The notes beneath the pieces are model-generated. The model was not told the origin of the DNA. It was given only the letters and a program-made list of their open reading frames with translations, and ran no database searches. This document shows, piece after piece, positions 24,867-34,145 of a DNA stretch of 64,000 bases. The translations under genes and the position numbers were made by a program. The DNA is from Bacteroidota bacterium. GTDB taxonomy: Bacteria > Bacteroidota > Bacteroidia > Chitinophagales > Chitinophagaceae. The DNA is taken from contig JAFDYF010000068.1 of NCBI GenBank assembly GCA_018267575.1, positions 62,001 through 126,000 of the forward strand, in the 5' to 3' direction. Positions within the stretch are counted from its first letter, which is position 1. Every line of letters starts with the position of its first letter.

Positions 24867-24904
24867 AAAGCCTCTGTGTTTTAATATTCACAGAGGCTTT
24901 TTTT
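24867..24904 (+). terminator. Strong intrinsic terminator
   Basis: A perfect 12-bp stem (24867-24878 with 24889-24900), a 10-base loop and a run of seven T starting within the stem end. It terminates the small gene at 24643-24846; the minus strand lacks a good T-run. Confidence 0.9.
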
Positions 24905-24938
24905 ATAATAGACGAGAACGGACAGGGTAAAATCACAG

Positions 24939-26138
24939 CTATATGAAATCAAGATGGCTGAAATTTTTACCCAATATAGTTTTGTCATCAGCACCCAACC
25001 ATTTGTTCAGCATGGTTGCATACACATTCTTAAAATCAATTTTATATTTTAGGTCTCCTTGGTCCAAATCGTTCAAATCGGGCATTTCGTTGATCAGCCC
25101 TTTCTGCTTCAATCCACCACTAATTAGGAACATATTGTTTGCCGTGCCATGGTCTGTACCACCACTGGCATTTTGCGCAACCCGCCGTCCAAACTCAGAA
25201 AAGGTCATTAACATCACATCCTGAAAACGGTTGTTCGATTTCAAATCGGCCACAAAAGATTTTACAGCATCGTTCATTTCGGTGAACAGGCGCTCCTGCT
25301 GGTTTTGTTGGTTCACATGGGTATCAAAGCTCCCGATGGATAAATAATAGACCTTGGTATTGATATCGGAAAAAATAAGTGATGCTATGGTCTGCAGACT
25401 TTTCCCAATTGCTGTTTTAGGATATTCCTGACTTGAGGGGTGCAATTTGCTTTGCTTAAAAATATATTCCGCTGATGATAAAGTCTCTGCCATGGTCTTA
25501 TACAAATAATCGATGGGCTGATCCTGATTAGTGCTCTTATGACCTGCCATGATATCTTTAAAATATTCCTGATGGCTGGTATTGTATAATCGTTGTGGGT
25601 CTTTCAGCGCAATACCCTTAATCTGATCGCCCTTTAAAGCAAGGCTCAAAACATCATCCATTTCCAATGCCTGGGTAGGCTTATCACACTGTTGACATTG
25701 TGCATCCAGATAACGACCCAGCCAACCTGTACTAATATAGCTTTTACTTTCACTGGCTGTTTGCCAAATATCCATGCTGCGAAAATGGGAACGGTCGGGG
25801 TTCGGATAACCCACACTGTTCATGATGCCCAAACTTCCATCATCATACAATTCCTTAAAACCCACCAGTGAAGGATGCAAGGCCACATCATCGGTCAATG
25901 CCAATGCCTTGCCTTTTTCTATACCAAGCCTTGGTCTTGATCGATAATAAATATCATTACCGATGGGGATCACGGTATTCAATCCATCGTTACCTCCGCT
26001 CATTTGCAGTACCACCAAAACTTTATTTCCGGGAGGAGCCATTGATGGGCGTTCAAAAGCTTTTAAAAACTTCGGCACCATCATCGATGCGGTGGCCAAT
26101 GACCCGAGTTGAAAGAATTCCTTACGTTTTATGAGCAT
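24939..26138 (-). CDS. DUF1501 protein (sulfatase-like fold)
   Basis: 399 residues. The N-terminus LIKRKEFFQLGSLATASMMVP resembles a Tat-type signal, although the twin arginine is RK rather than RR. The core VLVVLQMSGGNDGLNTVIP followed by HPSLVGFKELYDDGSLGIMNSVGYPNPDRSHFRSMDIWQ-type sequence (in pieces) is the DUF1501 signature, and MTFSEFGRRVAQNASGGTDHGTANNMF is its C-terminal mark. These proteins are predicted exported hydrolases of alkaline-phosphatase/sulfatase fold without a known substrate. It lies 132 bases downstream of a DUF1800 gene, its constant partner across bacteria, and the two are probably co-transcribed. Confidence 0.92.
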   Translation of the reverse strand: MLIKRKEFFQLGSLATASMMVPKFLKAFERPSMAPPGNKVLVVLQMSGGNDGLNTVIPIGNDIYYRSRPRLGIEKGKALALTDDVALHPSLVGFKELYDDGSLGIMNSVGYPNPDRSHFRSMDIWQTASESKSYISTGWLGRYLDAQCQQCDKPTQALEMDDVLSLALKGDQIKGIALKDPQRLYNTSHQEYFKDIMAGHKSTNQDQPIDYLYKTMAETLSSAEYIFKQSKLHPSSQEYPKTAIGKSLQTIASLIFSDINTKVYYLSIGSFDTHVNQQNQQERLFTEMNDAVKSFVADLKSNNRFQDVMLMTFSEFGRRVAQNASGGTDHGTANNMFLISGGLKQKGLINEMPDLNDLDQGDLKYKIDFKNVYATMLNKWLGADDKTILGKNFSHLDFI

Positions 26139-26154
26139 AATGTAAGCTTAAATC

Positions 26155-26265
26155 CAAACGCTAAAAGCAAAACGCTCTGTTGAACTTTTACGTTTCGCAT
26201 TAACTGTTTTTAAAATTAATTTAGATCCTAAAAAACGAACGCAGCGTTCAGCATCCTGCGTTCCG
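26155..26265. repeat. AACGC-type repeats between the DUF1800 and DUF1501 genes
   Basis: The gap is filled with AACGCT/GCGTTC words: CAAACGCTAAAAGC, AAAACGCTCTG, then AACGAACGCAGCGTTCAGC and CTGCGTTCCGC. The centre CGCAGCG is palindromic. The family also occurs inside ileS (4349-4377) and at the MMPL 3' end. Confidence 0.55.
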
Positions 26266-26270
26266 CTTTT

Positions 26271-27746
26271 TAACATAACTGGTACTCAGGGGTACTCATC
26301 AATTGAATGGTGGTCGTTTTTATAAAATAGTCCCTGCTATTGGCATCCACATATTTCTTCAACACATCAGGGTTCACCCCTTCCTGAGTTTGTAAAATGG
26401 CTCTGCTGATTTCGGCCATCAATTTTTCCCGAGGCACTGCATCATATTTTTTTATATAATCGTTCCAGAAAATTTCTGCATCAATCATCTGCGCATTCTT
26501 CATTTTCCCAAACCCCTTAATTGGTGGAGCTGTGGGTAGACTCTCCCGCATGCCCATACCCATCATCACATCATCATCCGTTTTTGGCTTTAGCCCCAAC
26601 TCATCAGACAGAAAAATAATCTGGGGAATTCGCATCCTGAACATGAGCGAAGAACTGTCGATCCAATTGGTACCGCCTGGCCAGCCAGCCACATTCGGCG
26701 GATTGAACAATACCTGTCCCAACAATGATTCAACCACCAACTGTACTTCTTCATTCTGGATTTTCATTGGCAGCATGCGCCGAATGCCAGCAATCAGTTC
26801 AATGGGCGATTTGATTCTCGCCCCAATATTTTTGGAATAATAAAACCAGTCGCTGGTGAAAATATCCGACATCAATGATTTAATATCATATTGGCTTTGA
26901 TAAAACCGCTCTCCCAGCCAAGCTGCCCTTTGCTCATCAATGGTATCGTTCACAAAAAATTTATACAGCTTTCGGGAAATGAAATGGGCCGTTTCTTTTT
27001 TTTCAAGAAGGATATTCAGTAAATCATCGCCATCAAAATGACCTGTTTTCCCAAGCACTGTTTTCACCCCGTCATCATGCTGCTTTTTTCGGAACTCAAA
27101 ATCACCTTGCAGGTTGGCTCCCCAACCCGTAAAAGCACGGGCCGCTTCTTTTACATCATCCTCGGAATAATGGCCCCTTCCCATCGTAAACAGTTCCATC
27201 ACCTCACGGGCAAAATTTTCGTTGGGATGATTTTTGTTGTTCTGATTGTTGTTGAGAAAGTTGATCATGGTGGCACTCTTGCTCACCTGTCGCAATAGGT
27301 CGCCAAAATTGCCAAGCGCATGCTGGCGGAGGGTATCCAACAATCGTTGTTGATAAAAAATATTATCGTTTCGGGAGGCAAAATGCCCATGCCAGAACAG
27401 ACTCATCTTTTCGTTCAACTGCATGTCACTATTCACCATTTCGCCCAACCAAGCAATATTGAGGTCGCGGATGGCTTTATAGGACTGTTTTCGCAACGAT
27501 TTTCTTTCCTCTTGGCTAAGGTCTTTCTTATGGGTTTTGCCTGCATCCGTAAAACCCATCATCATTACTTGAAGATTATCATCTGCTACCAGAATACTTT
27601 GCGGTGTTTTGGAAGAAGCTTTGAGAATGCTTTGGTATAAAGATTTTTGTGAAACACTTGATAGTAAAGACAAATCCTCGGCCATTGGCCCAAAACCTGC
27701 CCGCCATAACAAATGCTGGTTCTTTAACTGATCGGTAATGCCCATC
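26271..27746 (-). CDS. DUF1800 protein
   Basis: 491 residues without a clear signal peptide. It shows the typical DUF1800 pattern: HLLWRAGFGP near the N-terminus, EKMSLFWHGHFASRN near residue 115, HPNENFAREVMELFTMGRGHYSEDDV near 190, ARAFTGWG, and PPNVAGWPGGTNWIDSSSL near 370. The biochemical role is unknown; the family is always found beside a DUF1501 gene, as here, which points to one exported complex or a substrate-product pair. From the sequence the ATG lies at 27744-27746 and the stop at 26271-26273. Confidence 0.92.
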
Positions 27747-27870
27747 CTAAAATTTTTATATTGACTATCGTATAAACGAAAAGTTTAACATGAAATTTTA
27801 GGCACTGTTTATATTAACATAAAAACAGAGCTTGATAGGCAGATTTACCGACCAATTAGGAAAAAACAAA

Positions 27871-28548
27871 TTATGATTTTGATATCAAATACCGAAACCC
27901 CAATGTGAAAGATGAAAGATTGGATAGACTGGAGCCAACCGAAAACGAGTTTGATTTAGATTCATAGGGAGAACTCCCGGTATTCGTTTGTTTGGAATCA
28001 GTATATTGATATTGCATCACAAAAACATTGTTGAACCCTGTTTCCAATTGAAAACGCTTGCTTACCTGGTAAGCGATACCCGGGTAAAACCCAAGCCCTA
28101 TGTTGAACCCCTTAGAGCTAGATGAAGAATTGGCATTCCCTTGACCTGAGTTTTGTGTTAAATAGGTTGTCCCTAAGCGACCTTGACCAAACAAATAAAA
28201 CCCTTTCCCCAAACTGGCATATTTCCTAACAAAAAAACCAATGCCATAATTATTACTGTAACTGTTGTTAGATGGAAAAGTGTCAAGATTGTTTGAATAA
28301 CTAATATGTTGATATAAAACATCCACGCCTTCTATAAGATTATTTTTTACTGCAATACCAACAGCAGGAGCAAGAATCAGAGAGTTTGATTTCGATGAAT
28401 AACTAGTACCATTCAAGGTTTGTGCATTATTCGTACTAAAACTAACTTGGCCACCTAGCCAGATAGTTCCTTTGTCGATTTGCGCATTTGTTTTTTGAGA
28501 AAAAATAATCAGGGCAATAAATGCAGAGAGTAGAATTTTAATTTTCAT
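27871..28548 (-). CDS. Outer-membrane beta-barrel protein
   Basis: 225 residues with a signal peptide (IKILLSAFIALIIFSQKTNAQ). The mature part has alternating strands rich in Tyr, Ser, Asn and Gly, with WLGGQVSFSTNN near the start and a final aromatic strand FTLGFRYLISKS, ending in the manner of OMP beta-barrels. It matches the general OMP-b-brl class of Bacteroidota; a specific function is not evident. It lies alone between the DUF1800 gene and serS. Confidence 0.8.
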   Translation of the reverse strand: MKIKILLSAFIALIIFSQKTNAQIDKGTIWLGGQVSFSTNNAQTLNGTSYSSKSNSLILAPAVGIAVKNNLIEGVDVLYQHISYSNNLDTFPSNNSYSNNYGIGFFVRKYASLGKGFYLFGQGRLGTTYLTQNSGQGNANSSSSSKGFNIGLGFYPGIAYQVSKRFQLETGFNNVFVMQYQYTDSKQTNTGSSPYESKSNSFSVGSSLSNLSSFTLGFRYLISKS

Positions 28549-28712
28549 GATAAAGTTTTTTGTTTGAACAAATATATAAGCAAAAAAAAATGAACCGACT
28601 ATTATTGATTCATTTCACAAACAATTATGTTAAGCTTGATAAAAAAATAATTTAAGATGCAGCTTTTTTTATTCTGCAAATAAACAAGCTGGCATTCATC
28701 TTTATTCATTCG

Positions 28713-29984
28713 CTAGATAATCTGTCCTGCCCCAAAATAAATATGCAGCACTTTCGGGAGTTCAATGCTATTTTCCTTTTGATGGTTTTCCAATAAAGAG
28801 GCCAAGATACGAGGCAAGGCCAATGAACTACCATTCAGGGAATGGACGGGTTGTGTTTTGTTGTTTGCATCCTTGAAACGAACTTTGAGCCGATTGGCTT
28901 GGAACGATTCAAAATTGCTGACAGAACTTACTTCCAGCCATTTTTCCTGTGCGGCACTGAACACTTCAAAATCGTAAGTCAATGCAGAAGTAAAACTCAT
29001 ATCACCACCACATAATCTCAAAATGCGGTAGGGCAATTCCAATGATTGCAATAGTTTTTCCACATGGCTTACCATTTCATCCAGCACTTCATAACTTTTT
29101 TCAGGGTGCACCAATTGCACTACTTCCACTTTATCGAATTGGTGCAATCTGTTCAGTCCACGCACATCCTTACCGTAAGATCCTGCCTCCCTTCTAAAAC
29201 AGGGTGTATACGCTGTCATTTTAATGGGCAAATCATTTTCTTTTACAATCTCATCCCGATAAATATTGGTAACCGGTACCTCTGCCGTGGGGATCATGTA
29301 GAACTTGTCCTCATTAATAAAATACATCTGACCTTCCTTATCCGGTAATTGACCGGTACCAAATGCACTGGCTTCGTTCACCATCAAGGGAGGCTGAAAT
29401 TCTATATAGCCAGCAGCCGTGTTATAATCCAAAAAATATTGAATCAATGCTCTTTGCAGTTTTGCTCCTTTGTTAATATACAATGGGAAACCACTGCCAG
29501 TAATCTTGTTGCCCAACTCAAAATCAATCAGGTTGTACTTTTTTGCCAAATCCCAATGCGGGACCGCATTCGATGGAAGCTGAGGTTTCACCCCTCCTTC
29601 TCTCACGACTATATTATCCTCCGGCGTTTTTCCAGCGGGCACTTTTGGGGAAGGAAGATTGGGCAATTTGATCAATGTTTCACCCAATTGCTTTTCTATT
29701 GTTTCCAACTTTTCGGCAATGGGTTGAAGGGCTGCTTTCCATGCAGCTACTTCCTGTTTCTTTTCTTCTGCTTTTGCGTTTTCCTTTTTGGCCATGAGCT
29801 GTCCAATCTCTTTGGAAGCAGCATTTACTTTTGATTGCGTGTTATTAGATTCTGATTGCAGTTTTTTTCTTTCGGTATCCAAACCAATAATCTCATCCAC
29901 CAGACCCAATTCCTTAAAGTTTTTGATAGCCAATCTTTCTTTCACCAAATCCACGTTTTCCCTAATAAATTTCACATCGAGCAT
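28713..29984 (-). CDS. serS: Seryl-tRNA synthetase
   Basis: A 423-residue class II synthetase charging tRNA-Ser. Residues 30-110 form the antiparallel coiled-coil arm that grips the long variable arm of tRNA-Ser. Class II motifs follow: GFPLYINKGAKLQRALIQYFLD, then YTPCFRREAGSYGKDVRGLNRLHQFDKVE (motif 2, in pieces), and NGSSLALPRILASLLE (motif 3). Length is normal. A TACCTTTG box 17 bases upstream with a GTTG element 20 bases before it gives a good promoter and a short leader. Confidence 0.96.
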   Translation of the reverse strand: MLDVKFIRENVDLVKERLAIKNFKELGLVDEIIGLDTERKKLQSESNNTQSKVNAASKEIGQLMAKKENAKAEEKKQEVAAWKAALQPIAEKLETIEKQLGETLIKLPNLPSPKVPAGKTPEDNIVVREGGVKPQLPSNAVPHWDLAKKYNLIDFELGNKITGSGFPLYINKGAKLQRALIQYFLDYNTAAGYIEFQPPLMVNEASAFGTGQLPDKEGQMYFINEDKFYMIPTAEVPVTNIYRDEIVKENDLPIKMTAYTPCFRREAGSYGKDVRGLNRLHQFDKVEVVQLVHPEKSYEVLDEMVSHVEKLLQSLELPYRILRLCGGDMSFTSALTYDFEVFSAAQEKWLEVSSVSNFESFQANRLKVRFKDANNKTQPVHSLNGSSLALPRILASLLENHQKENSIELPKVLHIYFGAGQII

Positions 29985-30000
29985 AACCTGAAAATTTTGG

Positions 30001-30008
30001 CAAAGGTA
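30001..30008 (-). promoter_or_regulatory. serS promoter, TACCTTTG with GTTG upstream
   Basis: On the minus strand TACCTTTG lies 16 bases before the serS ATG. A GTTG, close to the -33 TTTG consensus, lies about 20 bases further upstream, making this one of the better two-part matches in the window. Confidence 0.65.
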
Positions 30009-30099
30009 GCTTTTGGAAAGGAGATGAGCAACGGGATGGTTTCAGCGAATTAGTAATTGGTAATTTGTGTAAAGAAGTTATTTTTATAAAAACTAATTT

Positions 30100-30435
30100 A
30101 TGATTGACCAAAACCTAATTACAACCAGCATTACATTGGATGGATATAAAATCTCCAAAACACTTGGGATTGTCCGAGGCATTACCGTAAGGTCGCGGAG
30201 TGTGCTCGGGAACATTGCGGGCGGATTGCAAAGTCTTATGGGTGGCAGGCTTTCCGTGTATGTGGAGCTTTGCGAAACATCCAGGGAAGAAGCTTTTCAG
30301 CAAATGATCCAACATGCAACAGAACGTGGGGCCAATGCCATTATCAATATGCGCTACGATGCCAATGAAATCACCGATGGCATTACGGAAGTGTTGGCTT
30401 ATGGAACAGCGGTGGTAGTGGAGAAACTGGGGTAG
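30100..30435 (+). CDS. YbjQ-family (UPF0145) protein
   Basis: 111 residues with the UPF0145 layout: GYKISKTLGIVRGITVRSRSV near residue 15 and ARGANAIINMRYDANEI-like sequence near residue 80. The family forms pentameric small domains sometimes called heavy-metal-binding, but function is not established. No signal peptide. It is followed by a palindromic repeat and stands opposite serS, so it probably has its own promoter. Confidence 0.88.
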   Translation: MIDQNLITTSITLDGYKISKTLGIVRGITVRSRSVLGNIAGGLQSLMGGRLSVYVELCETSREEAFQQMIQHATERGANAIINMRYDANEITDGITEVLAYGTAVVVEKLG

Positions 30436-30532
30436 TTCATTGTTGATGGTTCATCGTTCATGCTGGGTTTCCAAAATAGAATATTCTCTTAATCTATGCC
30501 CCATGAACCACTAACTATCATCTATGAACCAG
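30436..30532. repeat. Palindromic GGTTCAT repeat
   Basis: GTTGATGGTTCATCGTTCATG (about 30440-30462) is mirrored by CATGAACCACTAACTATCATC at 30501-30521. It lies in the convergent gap and its end runs into the GNAT stop. It may act as a two-way terminator. Confidence 0.5.
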
Positions 30533-30974
30533 ATTCTTTCTTCGCATACACATTCGGGTTAAACTTTGCCATTAGCTTACTCGTATCCACCACCCGTTCA
30601 AAGCCATATTTTTCATATAGGCTATGGGCATCTTTTGTCCGAAGCATCCAACCCCTCAAGCCTTGCAATTTGGGGTGAGCTATGATGGTTTCCATTAACC
30701 ATTTACCCAATCCCTTACCACGATTGGTTTCATCAATGAACACATCTGCCAGATAACCAAAAGTCGCACAGTCGGTGATTACCCTGGCAAAACCAATTTG
30801 CCTATCGTTTTCAAACAGTCCAAAAGCAACAGACCCCTCAATGGATCGCTTTACTACTTCGTAAGGAATTCCTGCAGCCCAATAAGAACGGTTGCTAATA
30901 AAATCGAAAATATAATCCATATCGAATTTGGACTGATCGTCGGTAATCAAAAACTGACCTTGTTGGCAGTTCAT
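30522..30974 (-). CDS. GNAT-family N-acetyltransferase
   Basis: 150 residues from ATG 30974 (MNCQQGQF); the longer open frame to 31052 has a non-family extension overlapping the neighbour's promoter. The acetyl-CoA site is LADVFIDETNRGKGLGKWLMETI, containing the R/Q-x-x-G-x-G/A pattern, and the end LYEKYGFERV is typical of GNAT enzymes of the YjgM/YdhI-like group. The substrate is unknown. A TAATTTTG box lies 16 bases upstream at 30991-30998. Confidence 0.9.
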   Translation of the reverse strand: MNCQQGQFLITDDQSKFDMDYIFDFISNRSYWAAGIPYEVVKRSIEGSVAFGLFENDRQIGFARVITDCATFGYLADVFIDETNRGKGLGKWLMETIIAHPKLQGLRGWMLRTKDAHSLYEKYGFERVVDTSKLMAKFNPNVYAKKESGS

Positions 30975-31069
30975 GGTAAATCGTTTTGGCAAAATTATAG
31001 AAATGGGTATAAGATATCGGGACAATACCCAATGAAGATTTTGCCATCTCATTCACCATCTAGCTTTAT

Positions 31070-31077
31070 TATCTTTG
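31070..31077 (+). promoter_or_regulatory. TATCTTTG -7 box 5 bases before the ATG
   Basis: TATCTTTG fits TAnnTTTG and ends only 5 bases before the ATG at 31083. The predicted start site falls at or beside the start codon, so the mRNA would be leaderless. Confidence 0.55.
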
Positions 31078-31082
31078 CAGCT

Positions 31083-31427
31083 ATGCAAGTGGATAATGAT
31101 TTACAAGCCAGATGGTGGGCATTGGAAGCCAAATTAGTAGAGCGCTTTGGCAAAAAGCCAGATATGGAAGCCATCTTGTTTCTGATTGGCATCCAAGAAT
31201 TTGGCGAGCTCAAAGAAAAATTCAGCAAGGAACAGAAACAGGACCTGATGCATGTAGCCGTTTGTAATTTGTTTGCCCAAAGCGGCTATTACGAACTGGA
31301 AAGGGTAGACGAAGATGGATGGCCTCATTTTAGGCAGTTGAAATCCCTCCCTGTATTGGACATGAGAGAACAGGAAAATTTTCTGAAAGACCATATCTTG
31401 CTTTACTTGGAACAGAATGGTTTCTGA
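31083..31427 (+). CDS. Conserved hypothetical protein
   Basis: 114 residues, starting MQVDNDLQARWWALEAKLVERFG. It is soluble, with an acidic helical middle (FLIGIQEFGELKEKFSKEQKQDLMHVAVCNLF) and the ending FLKDHILLYLEQNGF. No known domain is recognised; it looks like a small all-helical cytoplasmic protein. The ATG at 31083 is preferred to the longer open frame because it lies directly behind a TAnnTTTG box and because the upstream part overlaps the GNAT gene on the other strand. gcvH follows after 96 bases. Confidence 0.75.
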   Translation: MQVDNDLQARWWALEAKLVERFGKKPDMEAILFLIGIQEFGELKEKFSKEQKQDLMHVAVCNLFAQSGYYELERVDEDGWPHFRQLKSLPVLDMREQENFLKDHILLYLEQNGF

Positions 31428-31523
31428 GAATCTGTGACAGTCTGACTAGTCAGATAAATAATTCGCAAAAGCATGAAGTTTTAGGTGGCTTTTTTGTAAC
31501 CTTGCAACTCAAATATAATTATC

Positions 31524-31904
31524 ATGAATTTTCCTGAAAATCTTCGCTATACCAAAGATCATGAGTGGATCAAAATTGAAAATGGGGATACGGCTATTAT
31601 TGGCATCACTGATTTTGCTCAAAAAGAGTTAGGGGATATTGTATATGTGGAAGTGGAAACGGTGGGGCAAACCCTGGCTGCCGAAACTGTTTTTGGTACG
31701 GTAGAAGCAGTAAAAACCGTTTCCGATTTGTATCTGCCAGTGGATGGGGTTATTTTGGAGTTAAACCCTGCTTTAGCAAATTCACCTGAACTGGTGAATA
31801 CTGACCCTTATGGAGCTGGTTGGATGGTGAAACTGAAGGTAAGCAACCCTGAAGACCTCAATAATTTGATGGATGCTCCTACCTACCAGGCAACAGTGAG
31901 TTAA
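31524..31904 (+). CDS. gcvH: Glycine cleavage system H protein
   Basis: A 126-residue lipoyl carrier shuttling the aminomethyl group of glycine between the P, T and L proteins. The start [25 protein letters not shown] is typical, the lipoyl lysine lies in [11 protein letters not shown] at residue 64, and [14 protein letters not shown] is the C-terminal mark. Length is normal. Neither gcvP nor gcvT is in the window. A TAACCTTG box (near-consensus) is upstream and an intrinsic terminator follows at 31992-32015, so it may be monocistronic. Confidence 0.97.
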   Translation: MNFPENLRYTKDHEWIKIENGDTAIIGITDFAQKELGDIVYVEVETVGQTLAAETVFGTVEAVKTVSDLYLPVDGVILELNPALANSPELVNTDPYGAGWMVKLKVSNPEDLNNLMDAPTYQATVS

Positions 31905-31991
31905 GCAACAGCAGTTATTTGGTTTTTCATAAAATCAATTGTTTACTTAGGCATTAATGCCAATGAGATAAATTTTTATACCATTATAAAG

Positions 31992-32015
31992 AAGTCCCGA
32001 ATTAGGGATTTTTTT
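31992..32015 (+). terminator. Intrinsic terminator between gcvH and the VanZ-like gene
   Basis: A 6-7-bp stem (31992-31998 with 32005-32011) around a GAATTA loop, followed by a run of seven T. It ends about 90 bases after the gcvH stop. Confidence 0.65.
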
Positions 32016-32029
32016 ATGTCAGTCTTATT

Positions 32030-32440
32030 ATGAGGAGCCAGTTTAAAAAAATCGAAAAATTATTGGGTACGCTTTATCTGCCTTTGGGATGGACAATTAT
32101 TATCATCATCCTACTGTGTCTGCCCGGATCGATGATGCCAGAAGAAAAAGGTTTCGAGATACCCAACTTTGACAAATTTGTCCATTTCATTCTATTTGGG
32201 GTATTGGTTTTATTATGGTGCTTTTATTATTTCGCTAAAAAAACAGCCCTCAAAATAAGTTTACTTATTTATTTTATCATCTTCTTATCGTCCTGTACGA
32301 TGGGTATTTCGCTAGAATATGTACAGAAATATTTTATCCCAAACCGCGATTTTGAACTGGGTGATATTATTGCGGACCTGATTGGCTCATCAATTGCCTA
32401 TGGTTTTTGTAATATTTTTTTAATTAGGAATCCTCTTTGA
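32030..32440 (+). CDS. VanZ-family membrane protein
   Basis: 136 residues with about four membrane helices. The block DKFVHFILFGVLVLLWCFYYF and the later GISLEYVQKYFIPNRDFELGDIIADLIGSSIAY match the VanZ-like family, including the conserved acidic residues of DxxDxxAN-type ends. VanZ proteins are small inner-membrane proteins; one confers low-level teicoplanin resistance, but most have no known role. It lies just after the gcvH terminator, so it likely has its own promoter. Confidence 0.85.
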   Translation: MRSQFKKIEKLLGTLYLPLGWTIIIIILLCLPGSMMPEEKGFEIPNFDKFVHFILFGVLVLLWCFYYFAKKTALKISLLIYFIIFLSSCTMGISLEYVQKYFIPNRDFELGDIIADLIGSSIAYGFCNIFLIRNPL

Positions 32441-32914
32441 ATTCTCAAGACATAAGTTTGGCGAAGGCAATATGCGTGGCTGGTTTAAAAATTAATCAGC
32501 GGGTTAATCAGGTATATAAAAAAATTAAGCCCCTGTGGAAACAGGGGCCGTAACCAAAACTAACTGCTTATGAGAAAATTGACTGCTTTGTGAGAGTCAA
32601 TAGAAAAGACTAATTAAATAACGCAAAACAGATGCCAATAGTATGGGATGCTGTTAATAATCTTCTAAAAGAGCTTTAAATTAATCCTATATCAAATATA
32701 CGTAAGTTCTAGTGCCTGTGGATTTATTTCTAAGTGGTATAACATTTTTTTAGCACTGTTCCAAATCGCCAACCAAATAACTATATATAAAGACGCAAAA
32801 GAAGTAAAAAGGTTTATCCCTAATCTGTTAAAAAAAACAAAAAGCCTTGCCAGCTGGTACATATTTATTTTTCTATAAAGAGTATTAGGGAGATTTGACC
32901 CTGCTAAAATTGGC
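32441..32914. other. Non-coding gap with a GC hairpin
   Basis: No credible gene. A perfect 8-bp hairpin (GCCCCTGT with ACAGGGGC, 32529-32548) with a GGAA loop has no T-run. Downstream lie a 7-codon ORF (MRKLTAL, ATG at 32570) and a 7-bp dyad ATTGACT/AGTCAAT. Its wording resembles the 5' region and signal-peptide start of an exported-protein gene, so it may be the remnant of a lost gene or a structured leader. Most of the rest is AT-rich and featureless. Confidence 0.4.
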
Positions 32915-32945
32915 TTTGAGCTTTCAGTAAAGCCACAAGCTCAAA
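32915..32945 (-). terminator. Probable terminator after prfA
   Basis: A perfect 9-bp stem (32915-32923 with 32937-32945) lies 13 bases after the prfA stop. The minus strand continues with GCCAATTTTAG, a weak T-tract. Confidence 0.5.
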
Positions 32946-32957
32946 TTAGACAAGGGT

Positions 32958-34022
32958 TTAGCTTTGATTTCCCATTTTTTCCGCATTTTCAGCAAATTGG
33001 AGCGCATCGATAAACTCCTGTATATTCCCGTTCATTGTATCGTCCAGATTGTAAACCGTAAGACCAATACGGTGGTCGGTAACCCTTCCTTGGGGATAAT
33101 TGTAGGTCCTGATTTTGGCACTGCGGTCTCCCGTACTGACCAAACTCTTTCGGTGGCGGGATATTTCTTCTTCCTGCTTGCGTACCTGCTCCTCGTATAG
33201 TTTTGTACGAAGCATTTGCATAGCTTTTTCCCTATTTCCCAACTGGCTACGTTCGGTTTGACAAACCACCACTACTCCTGTAGGGATATGGGTCAAAAAT
33301 ACCTTAGTTTCAACTTTATTCACGTTCTGGCCACCCGCACCACCACTTCTGGCGGTTTCCATTTTCACATCGCTTTCTTTAAGTTCAAAATCCACTTCCT
33401 CCGCCTCGGGCATTACTGCCACCGTGGCCGCACTGGTATGCACCCTGCCGCTCTGTTCAGTATCTGGCACCCGCTGCACACGGTGCACCCCACTTTCAAA
33501 CTTTAAAGTGCCATACACGTCGTCGCCCACCACTTCTACCTGAACCTCCTTATATCCACCCACAGTGCCCTCACTTTCGCTCAAAATGGCCGTTTTCCAA
33601 CCCCGCCTTTCACAATATTTTATATACATCCTCAGCAAATTGCCAGCAAAAAGACTGGCTTCATCCCCACCTGTACCAGCACGGATCTCCAAGATAGCGT
33701 TCTTCTCGTCCTGCGGGTCTTTGGGTATTAAAAGCTGGCGGATATACGCTTCCAGCTTTTCTTTTTTCTCGTCAAGTTGTGGGGCTTCTGCTTTGGCAAG
33801 TTCCCGCAATTCGGCATCATCACCATTTAAAGCTTCTTTGTAGAAGGCAATGTCATCAAGCAACCTCTTATATTCCTCATAGCTCTGCACTATTTTTTCA
33901 ACACTCCTATATTCCTTGCTCATGGCCGTGAACTTCCGATTGTCACTTACAATCTCGGGATTGCTCAATGCCACACCCAGATCCTCATACCTTGCCTTGA
34001 TAGCTTCCAGCTTGTCGATCAT
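32958..34022 (-). CDS. prfA: Peptide chain release factor 1
   Basis: A 354-residue class I release factor for UAA and UAG codons. The GGQ motif that triggers peptide release lies in [18 protein letters not shown] near residue 226, preceded by [20 protein letters not shown] near 115. [24 protein letters not shown] near 190 is the codon-recognition region, where RF1 has a P-x-T-type loop in this area. Length is normal for RF1. A TAACTTTG box at 34121-34128 (minus) is a likely promoter, with a leader of about 90 bases. Confidence 0.95.
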   Translation of the reverse strand: MIDKLEAIKARYEDLGVALSNPEIVSDNRKFTAMSKEYRSVEKIVQSYEEYKRLLDDIAFYKEALNGDDAELRELAKAEAPQLDEKKEKLEAYIRQLLIPKDPQDEKNAILEIRAGTGGDEASLFAGNLLRMYIKYCERRGWKTAILSESEGTVGGYKEVQVEVVGDDVYGTLKFESGVHRVQRVPDTEQSGRVHTSAATVAVMPEAEEVDFELKESDVKMETARSGGAGGQNVNKVETKVFLTHIPTGVVVVCQTERSQLGNREKAMQMLRTKLYEEQVRKQEEEISRHRKSLVSTGDRSAKIRTYNYPQGRVTDHRIGLTVYNLDDTMNGNIQEFIDALQFAENAEKMGNQS

Positions 34023-34120
34023 AAATGTTTAATTTTAAACCTTGATTTACTTGATAACCGGGCGACCTGATTAAAACAGGGTGTCACATAACCAATCAAA
34101 CAATACTAAAAAAAGGTTTG

Positions 34121-34128
34121 CAAAGTTA
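34121..34128 (-). promoter_or_regulatory. TAACTTTG -7 box upstream of prfA
   Basis: TAACTTTG on the minus strand, 98 bases before the prfA ATG. The same short gap must also hold the promoter of the plus-strand amidohydrolase at 34146. Confidence 0.5.
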
Positions 34129-34145
34129 AACGTTTACACCATCAT

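Noticed and set aside
24867-24904. Terminator for the DUF1501 gene on the minus strand
   Set aside because: The hairpin is perfect, but the minus strand lacks a T-run, so it was assigned to the plus-strand small gene only.
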